In this document: one piece after another, positions 1 through 8,147 of the stretch
How positions within the stretch are numbered: the first letter of the stretch is position 1
Layout of the letters: every line of letters starts with the position of its first letter
Source of the DNA: Chara braunii
Lineage: Eukaryota; Streptophyta; Charophyceae; Charales; Characeae
Direction: 5' to 3'
NCBI GenBank assembly: GCA_003427395.1
Contig: BFEA01000055.1
Location: 937,626 to 960,656, forward strand
Length of the DNA stretch: 23,031 nucleotides
Translations under genes and position numbers: made by a program
Notes under the pieces: model-generated
The model's database searches: none
The model's input: the letters and a program-made list of their open reading frames with translations, nothing else
What the model was told of the DNA's origin: nothing

Positions 1-34
<34 letters not shown>

Positions 35-101
35 CGATGATGATGATGTTCATAATGATGATGATGATGATGATGACGCACCAATGATGATGATGCTCAT
101 C

Positions 102-152
<51 letters not shown>

Positions 153-268
153 CACCAATGAAGATGTTCATAACGATGATGATGATGTCAGTACTACTAC
201 TGCTGATGATGATGATGATGATGATGATGTTGATGATGATGATAATGACGATGATGCTGATGATGATA

Positions 269-331
<63 letters not shown>

Positions 332-340
332 GCAACCGTC

Positions 341-387
<47 letters not shown>

Positions 388-395
388 CGGCGATG
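1..395. repeat. Trinucleotide microsatellite (ATG/GAT)n
   Basis: Almost the whole stretch is uninterrupted or lightly interrupted ATG/GAT triplets, with breaks such as GACG, CACCAATGA and a GTACTACTACTGC patch. The array begins at the window edge, so its true length is unknown. One forward frame reads it first as poly-Met and then, after an indel-like phase change near 330, as poly-Asp, continuing to a stop at 509-511. The non-repetitive tail of that frame is short and acidic. I take the ORF as a by-product of the repeat. Confidence 0.95.
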
Positions 396-1350
396 ATAAA
401 ACCGAAACTGGTGATGAAGATGCCCTCTTACGAGCTGCTGATAAAGCTGTCGCTGACGAACATGCTGATGAAGAAGCCCACTTACTAACTAATGTTGTCC
501 TGATAAGATGACGCAGAACCTTTCTTAAAACAAACGCACTGGATACGAGCTGAGAACCTGAATATCACTTCCCTCCTTATCTCCCTCAATTCGTCCTCCC
601 ATCTCATGGGACACACTGTACTCTCCGCCCTCTTGCTGCGAGCCGACCTCCTCCACCAAATTATGCAAGATGAAGAGTACCAATTATTATTCTTGAAGCA
701 AGCCTCGTAAGAAAAACTTGTCCCCCCTTACATGGCATGCTAGCCCGTAGCATTCCTCGTGACAGGCACAAGACAGCGAGATGGCACTACGAATGCTTTC
801 AAATGTTAGGAGATAGAGAGGTGAAGTATTCACCCCCTCGATCATCTCACAGCTTCGCCCAGCATACCACGTTTGTTGAAGATCCAGCCCCCGCGCCACT
901 CAACAATTCCACACTCGAATTTCATAGCGCGCCCTAAATCTTCGATATCTCATGATCCACTCGACCATTTGATCTGAAATTTGGACCACCTCAGCTCCTC
1001 GACATAGACCACCGGTGGTCCAATTTTCAGCTCAGGGCGCACGCCCAACCGCGCGCAATCGTCGAGCGCGCTCGCGCTATTTTCCTTGCTGCGTACAAAT
1101 TCCCAGCGCGCGCAGCTCCATGTTCAATAAAAACTTTGTTTTTGAAGCATGGAAATTGAATGTTCTGATAGATGGACTGTGTGGAGTCTGAAACCCTAAA
1201 TTCACAAGTGTTCTAGTATCTTTTTCGCGCTGGTTTTGGAAAGACTCACTCGGATTGGGTATTGGGGTTCTTTTCTTTAACTTTCCCCACCATGTTGGGG
1301 TCGCATCGGCAGGGGTGAGTTGACAAAAGGAGGGGTACAACGCATCTTGC
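396..1350. other. Stretch without recognisable gene
   Basis: Only short ORFs are present, on both strands, with no recognisable domain, no poly(A) tail and no clear repeat structure. The part around 1030-1110 is locally rich in GCGC-type dinucleotides. I cannot assign a function. Confidence 0.6.
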
Positions 1351-1443
1351 TGGCGATGGGGCTAGCTGGTAGGATGGGATTAGGGCATAGCAGCAACGGA
1401 GATGGTGGCTCCGTTGTGATGAGTCTTGCCGGAGTAGGGTTAA
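1351..1443. repeat. Dispersed ~92-bp repeat, copy 1
   Basis: This block aligns, at roughly three quarters identity by eye, with 5441-5533 in the same orientation. Both carry GCTAGCT, GTAGGATGG, TAGGG, a CAGCAG-type run, GGAGATGGTGGCTC and AGTCTTGC in the same order. It ends exactly where the foldback at 1440 begins. Its identity is unknown; it may be part of a larger dispersed element. Confidence 0.7.
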
Positions 1444-1666
1444 GAACAACCATTTCGTCAAAACGGACATATTATATTTTTTGAACGAAATCAAAACTGA
1501 TTTTTTTTGCCAAAATCCGGTCGGAATTTTTTGCTCCTAGGGGTCCAGCATTCCCAAAACGGTGGACCCCAAGAGCAAAAATTCCAACCGGATTTTGGCA
1601 AAAAAAGTCAGTTTTGATTTCGTTCAAAAAATATAATATGTCCGTTTTGATGAAATGGCTGTTTAA
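1440..1666. repeat. Foldback element: ~97-bp inverted repeats, 15-nt loop
   Basis: The left arm at 1451-1547 is complementary to the right arm at 1563-1657, with only about five differences, around a 15-nt spacer at 1548-1562. Weaker complementarity continues outward to a TTAA on each side (1440-1443 and 1663-1666). The arms are AT-rich, in contrast to their flanks. No ORF lies inside. The structure resembles a hairpin-type MITE or a recent inverted duplication. The TTAA flanks would fit a piggyBac-like target site, but the terminal bases just inside them do not match perfectly, so the class is uncertain. Confidence 0.85.
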
Positions 1667-1809
1667 GGGGGAGTGCTTAGGTGTTCTACGTGGGTCAAGC
1701 ATGACCAGTGCGGGAAGGGAGCTAGACAACTTGAAGCCATGGCTGCGGTGGTGTTCAGTGGATCGTTTGACAACGGGTTAATACCGTGATACCCACGGGT
1801 TCATGGCTG

Positions 1810-2490
1810 GTCGATGCTAGCTGGAGCTGGGGTTTTGGTTGCGCTACCCTGTAACTTTAGTGAATCGGGGGTTCGAGGCCTGGTAGAGAGATCTAGGGAA
1901 TTGTCGAGGGTGGAAGGTATTCCAGTGGCTAACCGTGAGCTGTTGCTAGGATGATGCTGGCCGGAGTTGGGGCGGGTCGCGCTGCCCTGTAACCCAACGG
2001 TTGGGGATGTGAGGCGTGGTAGAGCTTGGCATCTAGGATTGGGGGGTTGAGGCAGTTGTAGATCGATCTGCTGAATAGCACTGGTAATGTGGTTTTCTTG
2101 ATGCCGACTCCCGAATAATCTTAGTGAGTCTTACTCCTTTTTTAAGTAAAGTCTGCTGCTCTCGGTTGCTCTCGGTGGTTTTAAGATTGCTCTGGGATTC
2201 TTGGGGTTCCTAACAACTCACTATAGGCTGTTCTGATGTTGTTATATTCATGGATATGTGGTTGTCCGATGCCAGAACGACGCTGGCCGGTGCTGGGGTG
2301 TTGCCTTGTAACCTATTGATAGCAGGAGCATGAGGCCTGGTAGAGAGGTCTGGGGATGCTTTGGGGTGGGCATTCCAAGGGAAAACCAAGGGTTACAATG
2401 GGGATGACGCTGGGCGGAGCTGGGGTGAGTCGTGTTGCCTTGTAACCTAGCAGGGTGGGGGTGTGAGGCCTGAAAGAGCCCAGCAGTGAA
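1810..2490 (+). repeat. Four degenerate ~130-bp repeat units, tRNA-like boxes
   Basis: Units begin near 1814, 1950, 2278 and 2402. Each has a GATGCT-type start, a GGAGCTGGGG-like segment, a GCGCTACCCTGTAAC-like segment and a GTGAGGCCTGGTAGAG-like end, in that order. The first pair and the last pair are spaced about 130 bp; roughly 200 bp of other sequence separates the pairs. In unit 1, GGTTCGAGGCC at 1870-1880 matches the polymerase III B-box consensus exactly. A TAGC...AGCTGG segment starting at 1818 is A-box-like but has one extra base. The other units have lost the B-box match. A tRNA-derived repeat family is possible but not proven. Confidence 0.6.
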
Positions 2491-2604
2491 TAAAACAGGG
2501 TTGGAGGGTCGTGGAGGGTTTTGTTTGGGGTCCCTGGGGGCTTTGAGTATTCTAAAAACTTCTGTGGTGCTCCGTCTGTGACTATCCCCATGTGTGCTCA
2601 GGAT

Positions 2605-2718
2605 TCTTTAGCCGAAGCTGGGTAATTGTCCCAGTATCTCAATTGTTGCGCATACGTTTCCTAATATGTTTGGGCCTGGTTCCCAGCACATGCTGCTCCT
2701 TACGAATACATTGGAGCA
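2605..2718 (+). mobile_element. SINE-like element fragment, plus strand (copy 1)
   Basis: The segment matches 5622-5752 along its length: an AGCCGAAGCTGGGTAAT start, a CCAGTATCTCAA motif, and later GGTTCCCAGCACATGCTGCTCC. The last part is also the reverse complement of the head of the minus-strand SINEs at 2760-2890 and 7316-7443. Copy 2 ends in 25 consecutive A. Here the tail is replaced by the T-rich end of the neighbouring minus-strand element, which may have inserted into it. Confidence 0.55.
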
Positions 2719-2890
2719 TTTTTTTTATTTTATTTTTTTTTTATTTTTATTTTTTTTTAAGAAACATCGCGGTCGGGCGTGGGGGGGGTGCTGATAAGAG
2801 GAGACACCCCCTCCACGCACGATGTCTGCGAACGGCTCCATTCCATTGGTGGGGAGCTGCAACTGCTGGAAATCGGGTTCAACGTCCCTT
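2719..2890 (-). mobile_element. SINE-like element with hairpin (copy S1)
   Basis: Read on the minus strand it starts with a GGACGTTGAACCCGATTTCC-type head near 2888 and ends in an A-rich tail (T-rich at 2719-2759). Between them lies a strong hairpin at 2764-2825: a 14-bp stem (2777-2790 with 2805-2818), loop at 2791-2804 containing GATAAGAG, and 6 outer pairs (2764-2769 with 2820-2825). Head, hairpin and tail recur in the same order at 7294-7443 and 20091-20218. No ORF is present, as expected for a SINE. I saw no convincing target-site duplication. Confidence 0.7.
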
Positions 2891-3348
2891 AACATTTCAG
2901 GACAAGGAGCCAATTATCAGTAATGTTATGTTGGCCCGTTTTCACGAGGCCTCATGTCATGCATAAACAACACAGAGATCCTTTTCACTAGCTGAAGTTG
3001 TTGTGCCAGATCCCAACATATCCTGATCAGAGGGCGTAGCTCACAGTTTGTAGCTCGGCCGGACTCCAGGCCTGCACGACAATGAGCAGTCCCCTGTGAA
3101 ATGGTTGCTGTAGTGTATTGTGCATTATGTTCTGAGCCAGCACTTCACTGTCACTGATCTAACCAGACTCCAAACCGACCCGACACTGCTCAGAGCCCCG
3201 TCATGAGGCCCCAGCTGACGCTGAAGCTGTCCATGATGCAACGGGGCACCTCTCTGCAAAGACACAAAGTCGTAAAGTCCCCTGATTGTGCTGCAGCCGC
3301 GTCGCATATACTTGCTGGCTCTTGGTTGTAGTTGCGTTGTCGTCTTCA
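2891..3348. other. Stretch without recognisable gene, 3' side of LINE copy A
   Basis: I see no domain, tail or repeat here. A minus-strand frame stays open from about 3610 to 3125, but it shows no recognisable protein. This may include the 3' untranslated region of LINE copy A, whose end I cannot place because no poly(T) marks it. Confidence 0.45.
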
Positions 3349-5395
3349 TCATCCGTGGAAATGAGGGGGATATTGGGGTCCAGAAGAGGCGATCAGGCCT
3401 GCAGGGAGGGCAGGGGACGGGGGAATGGGGTGGGCCGAGGAGGAGCAAAGACGGAGGGCGTGAAGGCTCGGAGCTGGAGGCGGGAGAGGTGCAGAGGGGG
3501 CCATCGGACTGTCCAGCACAAGCACAAAGTTTGTTGGAAGATAAGGGATCTCGAAGCAGCTGAACGGCCTCCTCCTCCAGGTGGATTTTGTGGACCTCCA
3601 TGGTTTCCATTGAATGTCCAGGTTGTCAGTCTGGTCAGAGAATTTGTTGTTCGGATCCTTCCACAGCTGCCGGTAAGCGAGAACCATAGTTTCCTTGGCT
3701 GCTTGTTCCTTCTCTTCTCGGCACGCCCGTTTAGGTTCTTTCCATGCCTTGTGTGTTCTGGCTCTGATCTCATCCTCTGTCGCTTGCTGCACTTGTTGCA
3801 GACCAAACTGGTGGACTTTTCTTTCAAAGGCGCACCTAGCTCGCCACGCGAGCATTAACATGTGGAGGCACATGTAAGCGAAGAGGTTGGCGGCGTAGGG
3901 AGACCATCGAGCCAGCAACTGCTAGTTTTTGCCGAGCAGGAGAAGACCCAGATCCCAAGGAATGTAATAGCATGTGAGGGAGTGGAATGTCGCGCCCCAC
4001 TATTGCCATATTTGGGTGACCATTGGATACGCCAGCAGGCAATGTTCCAATGTTGCCCGGGCCGGCAGTGATGCTCTCCCACAGTACGAGCAAATGGGGG
4101 ACAACAATCCTCTCTGTTCCAGATTGGTTCTGGACACCAGCCAGTCGGGGGTGGGGAGGCAGCGGTGCAGTATCTGCCATTGCAGGGATTTAACGTTTGT
4201 TGGCATGACCGTTGAATAGTTAGCCCACGACAGGTTGTTTGTCAGCTGTGCATCTAGCGGCGAGTCCCTTTCCCATCTACGGGTCACAATTTGATTTAAG
4301 GCCAGGTCGGGGCATGAAGTTCGGTAGGCCCCTTTAACCGTGTATTCCCAGAAGCTCATGGGTTTGTGGCCAGGCCATTCCCATTCATCCGGGTCGAACT
4401 GTAGCCTCGCAACCAGCGTGGATGGTTCATACACATAATATCATTTGTCGGCATCCCCCACCACCCTCACTTGCATAAGCGCTCCCCACTCGTCTTCGGC
4501 ATCCAGATCTTCAATCCTAACAATTTTAGAGAACCTGGCGTCCTGAAGTTGGGATTGGTAGGCCTCCAACGCTCACCGGCCGTCCACAATACTATGAACT
4601 CTGTAGATGACATGAGGTCGGGTCTGGTCTGCGAACTTGGCCACCCAGTCGTTTTGCTGAACTGAGGGCCCCTTTTTGAGGGCAAGGCGCCAGGCCAGCG
4701 GGATGGCCTCCCTTAATTGACAAGCATTGACCTCCACTGACTTAGCGTATTTCAATCTATGTTGCAGTTGATCAGTGGTTACCCAGTCCTCAGTGATCGG
4801 ATCCCACAGGTCCCCAACAGTAAGGACCCCTTTCTTTGCCCATGTGAGCCACGGCGAGTTGGAGGTGAGGGAGAAGGGACTGCCTGTACCGTCAAGAATA
4901 TACGGGTTACCAAACAACGGCTGCCTCCACACATTGTGCCAGCGGTTCGGCGGGCGCTTCAACTTCGGACCACTTCTCCTCCAAAGCTTAAGCATGTTGG
5001 GCCACAGAGGGTCAAGGGGAATATCCTGCCTGGTGGCCTGTGTCGGGGTGCTGGCCTGGGGATGCTGTGGGGGGCCGGGTATTGACCAATGGGAATAAGT
5101 GACCCATCTGAAGGGATGCACACGTGCGGACGCAGCAGTATGCGGGGCCAAATCAGATATCTGCAGGCAGGCCAGGGGGGCCCATGGGATATTGTTACCT
5201 ATGAGAAGCCTGACCAAAACTTTAAAGATCAAGGCTTTGCTTTCTCTCTCCGGGTCCAATATCCCAAGTCCCCCCACGACTCTTGGCTGGGTGAGGACAT
5301 CCCAACTTACCCTCGTCATGCAATTGTGAGAGTTTGCATCATTCTTCCACAGGTAGGCCGTAAGCGCCCTTCTCAGTCTAGCATTGTTTCAAAAA
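3349..5395 (-). mobile_element. LINE copy A, 5'-truncated non-LTR retrotransposon
   Basis: The minus strand encodes only the C-terminal part of an ORF2 homologous to copy B. Similarity begins near 5393, at the residues ARLRRAL, and continues to a PYLPTNFVLVLD motif near 3520. Above 5395 the sequence is unrelated to copy B, giving the 5' truncation typical of target-primed reverse transcription. The endonuclease and RT catalytic core are absent. Divergence from copy B is large at the protein level (roughly two thirds identity by eye), so the two copies belong to different subfamilies or are old. Confidence 0.9.
3349..5395 (-). pseudogene. ORF2 C-terminal remnant (thumb to zinc-binding region)
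   Basis: A single minus-strand frame can be followed from about 5395 to the stop at 3349-3351. It is broken by four nonsense codons and, as far as I can see, no frameshift: TGA at 4573-4575, TGA at 4441-4443, TAG at 4000-4002 and TAG at 3922-3924. It contains RVSWDVLTQPRVVGGLGILD (a post-RT region typical of plant LINEs), WLTWAKKGVLTVGDLWD, and the zinc-binding segment SPICSYCGRA...LEHCLLAYP. The fourth zinc ligand, Cys in copy B, is Tyr here (codon at 4027-4029). Copy B has Trp codon TGG where this copy has TAG at 4000-4002. The last ~55 codons before 3349 are Pro/Ser/Leu-rich and do not match copy B, so the native end may lie near 3520. It cannot encode an active enzyme. Confidence 0.88.
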
Positions 5396-5440
5396 AGAGG
5401 TGAGTGGGACAAGTAGATGGTGGGATATCAAGCGTCCTAC

Positions 5441-5533
5441 TAGTGAGGGGGCTAGCTCGTAGGATGGAAATAGGGTACAGCAGCAGCGGAGATGGTGGCT
5501 CTGCTGCAGTAAGTCTTGCAAGAGTGAGGTAAA
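5441..5533. repeat. Dispersed ~92-bp repeat, copy 2
   Basis: Second copy of the block at 1351-1443, same orientation, including CTAGCTCGTAGGATGG and GGAGATGGTGGCTCTG. It lies about 45 bp beyond the 5' truncation of LINE copy A. It is not next to a foldback here, so the repeat and the foldback are separate units. Confidence 0.7.
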
Positions 5534-5621
5534 GAGGATTGATGGGGGGTTTCTGAGTTGTTTTCTGAATTTTGCCTATTTCTGAAGTTTGTCATAGAAA
5601 ATTTCTAAGTAGCTCAATTTT

Positions 5622-5776
5622 TCTTAGCCAAAGCCGGGTAATGGCCCCGGTATCTCAAACTTTCAAAATTCTATGTTAATTTCCATATGGGACGCTGGGC
5701 CCGGTTCCCAGCACGTGTTGCTCCCCACGAATAGATCGGACCCCTGTTCCTAAAAAAAAAAAAAAAAAAAAAAAAA
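5622..5776 (+). mobile_element. SINE-like element with poly(A) tail, plus strand (copy 2)
   Basis: It begins with TTAGCCAAAGCCGGGTAATG, carries GGTTCCCAGCACGTGTTGCTC near 5703-5723, and ends in 25 consecutive A at 5752-5776. The first ~110 bp match 2605-2718. The 5690-5750 part is related to the head of the minus-strand hairpin SINEs but lacks the hairpin. The homopolymer tail indicates retroposition. The length, about 155 bp, is SINE-sized. Confidence 0.7.
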
Positions 5777-5882
5777 TCATCCTGCACACAAGGCACACAA
5801 CGTCCACTCTCACTAAAGAATGGGTTTGAAATAGATACATATCTTCCTTCGATGACTTAAAGGAGGTGATACCAGCATTCTT

Positions 5883-5935
5883 TGTATAGGTGGGGAGCTG
5901 TACCTGCTGGAAAGTGGGTCCAGGTTCCCTTTTGT
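5883..5935 (-). mobile_element. SINE head fragment, minus strand
   Basis: GGTGGGGAGCTGTACCTGCT followed by GGAAAGTGGGTCCAGGTTCC is the same head sequence seen at 2850-2890 and 7400-7440. No hairpin or poly(T) follows on the low-coordinate side, so only the head is recognisable. Together with 5622-5776 it makes a head-to-head pair. Confidence 0.5.
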
Positions 5936-6009
5936 TTCCTTTTTTCCCTTTGACATCTGCTGGTGACCCTGCCCAGGGTGATCGGAGCATCCCCATATAG
6001 TGCCTACAC

Positions 6010-6096
6010 CACAGGTGGCTCCTCTCTATTGGTAGGGAGCTGTACCTGCTGCAAAGTCCAGCGTCTCACACTGCTGGAAACTGGGTCCAGCTTCCC
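6010..6096 (-). mobile_element. SINE head fragment with internal duplication
   Basis: TCTCTATTGGTAGGGAGCTG and ACTGGGTCCAGCTTCCC match the head of the hairpin SINE family. The segment CTGCTGCAAAGTCCAGC is repeated about 30 bp later as CTGCTGGAAACTGGGTCCAGC, so part of the head is duplicated. Confidence 0.45.
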
Positions 6097-7128
6097 ATTT
6101 TACAGAGTAGCATACAATGATTGTGATTCTGGTCCAGCACTGGTTACTCTCGGGGAAGGGTATTGACTGTCCAGCGTGTAAAGCAGCTGTACACTGCTGC
6201 TCAGACTCTTGACTGTTTATTTTCCCCTACTTATGATGAGCCCAGGGTTTGTTAACAACTCAGTCGGAGAAGATACCGGCATTCCAGGATGGAGACAACA
6301 GCAGAGCTGATGACGGGCAGTGGTTGATGCAAAACCCCCTCAAAAAGGATTACTGCCTGTGCTTCAATGATTGGGATAAGTGCGACCCGTCTGTTATGTT
6401 GTGCCGTCCCCGCTGATTTCCAAGACTTGTTTCCCCCACATGGGCTCTCAATAGTGGAATGGGAGCTGTAGGGGGGAGAGTGCGGGAGGTCACCATTAAC
6501 TTCCTAAGGGATTCCCAGGGCACATGTGACAGGGAAGCTTCTGGAGCTGCCCAGTGCACCCTGATCACCTGGGCAGGAGAATCGAGAATGCTTGTTACGG
6601 CATTAACTATGAGGCGGCCCCAGTGGCGGCTGAGGACGCATCTTCTTTTTTGCAAAGCTGTCTGCAGTCAATCCCCTGCCTGCCTCTGGCAGGCCAATCA
6701 TGCTTTCTTGGGGTTCCTGTTCATCTCGTCAGACTTGCTACAGGACATTTTCCGTGTTGCACGGGATAAAGCGTGTGGATTCTACTCTTTCTCTATTCTA
6801 TGTATTTTCATCTCTTTGATGGGTCAGATTGGACTTCTTTTCGTTTTTTAAAAAGGGCGGCAGTCTTGAGATATATCCACACGTGACCAGCCCCAGGTAA
6901 TTTGATCTGGTTTTGGAAGTTCTTGTAGATCATATGTCATGATTATCGGTTGTCAACCTTCTGTTATGACAGGTATGCTGAGAGTTTGAGTCTCTTGAAG
7001 TATCGTGAAATTGAGGGTCTCAACCGGCGTAATAGAGCCATGAATGTTAGCTATGATGATTCTGACTGAGAATTCAACTTGAGAATTATTCTTGTATTGG
7101 GTGTCAGACTCACCCGACCTGCTGCCCA
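6097..7128. other. Stretch without recognisable gene
   Basis: I see no domain, no tail and no repeat matching elsewhere in the window. The longest frame, about 130 codons on the plus strand from 6459, has a hydrophobic C-terminus but no start context or homology I recognise. Confidence 0.5.
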
Positions 7129-7293
7129 CCTGGCCTGACGCTCCCGCATTGCCACGGGTTACAGGGCCGCACAACTCAACCCAGCAAGGTACCAGTGTTG
7201 ACTGGCCCTGGCCATCCTCCTCAGGCCAACGAAAGTGACGGCAACAGGACCTGAGCAGCCACTTCCACCTGGCCTGACGCTCCCACATTGTCC
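7129..7293 (-). mobile_element. Headless body of tRNA-derived SINE
   Basis: 7147-7247 matches 19566-19668 closely: ACGGGTTACAGG, CGCACAACTCAACCCAGCAA, TTGACTGGCCCTGGCCATCC and GTGACGGCAAC all occur in order. The tRNA-like head that follows in the 19.6-kb copy is missing here; the match stops at GGCAAC near 7233. The segment CACCTGGCCTGACGCTCCC is present twice, at 7129 and 7266, so the start of a second partial body lies immediately beside it. Confidence 0.7.
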
Positions 7294-7443
7294 TTTTTTT
7301 TTTTTTTTTTTTTTTATACAAAGAAACAACCCGAGCAGATGCTAGGGGTGCTGATAAGAGCAGACACCACTAGCATGCTCGGGGAGGCTCTGTCTATTAG
7401 TGGGGAGCAGCACCTGCTGAAAATCGGGTCCAGCATCCCTTGA
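7294..7443 (-). mobile_element. SINE-like element with hairpin and poly(A) tail (copy S2)
   Basis: On the minus strand this runs from a head near 7440 (GGATGCTGGACCCGATTTTC) to 22 A (T at 7294-7315). The hairpin at 7330-7384 has about 18 pairs: CCCGAGCA and ATGCTAG on one side, CTAGCAT and GCTCGGG on the other. The loop at 7351-7364 is nearly identical to that of copy S1. The stem sequence differs from S1 but still pairs. This is the best preserved copy in the window. Confidence 0.8.
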
Positions 7444-8147
7444 CAGTGTAACAGTCATTGTTATGGAAGCACATTCAACCCACAACACACCCAACTGCAT
7501 GGTCTACCAAGCCAACATATGAGTAGTCGTAGGTAACCCATAGCTACCCGATCTGCCAGCTGTCGTCGTGATCCGAGTGGCGTATCTCGCTGCCCATGGG
7601 CTCAAAGGCGAGGTGGACTGTGAACCTTTTGCAGTGGCCGAATCGTCGTTATCCTGTCATCCAGGGGGGCCAGGCCGTGGCTGCACCCTCTTCGGGGCGC
7701 TCCTGTCCCTCCCAGTCACTGTTGTGTTGTATGTTTTGTTATGTAGTCGTCATTATCTCCTTAACCGGGTTCCGGGCACTGTTGTCCGACAATGTCCAGT
7801 GTCTTTTGTCACATAGTCTGCCTTGCACAGTCGTTGGCCTCGGGAAATCGCTCCTTTCCGCCATAACTCCCTTGCTGCAGCCTGTGTAGGAACTGTTATC
7901 CGCATTCCAGCCCAACAGCACTCACCCATAGTCTCAATCTCATCTGTCAGCTGTAATCTTTAAGTGGGCTGGCATGGGTGTGTCACTTGTGCAGAGGAGG
8001 GCAGGGGTTGGGAGGGGCGGGGAGGGAGTTGCTGGGGCCGGGCAGAGCGGGGCGAGCGAGACAGACGAAACGTATGAACAAGGCCCCAACTGTGGGGACG
8101 GGGGTTCGACTGCGAAGACCCCAGCAATGGGGGCACACCGTTGGGAG
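7444..8147. other. Stretch without recognisable gene, 3' flank of LINE copy B
   Basis: No domain or repeat is visible. The part next to copy B (about 7970-8147) is G-rich on the plus strand, so C-rich in the sense of the LINE, as is the corresponding part of copy A. It may be the LINE 3' untranslated region. No poly(T) marks its end. Confidence 0.45.

Noticed and set aside
158-511. 117-codon ORF with poly-Met and poly-Asp runs
   Set aside because: It is made almost wholly by the trinucleotide repeat, and its short tail shows no recognisable protein.
7129-7293. 27-bp direct repeats (7129 and 7266) as a target-site duplication
   Set aside because: The repeated segment overlaps sequence found inside the 19.6-kb SINE body, so it is part of the element and not duplicated host DNA.
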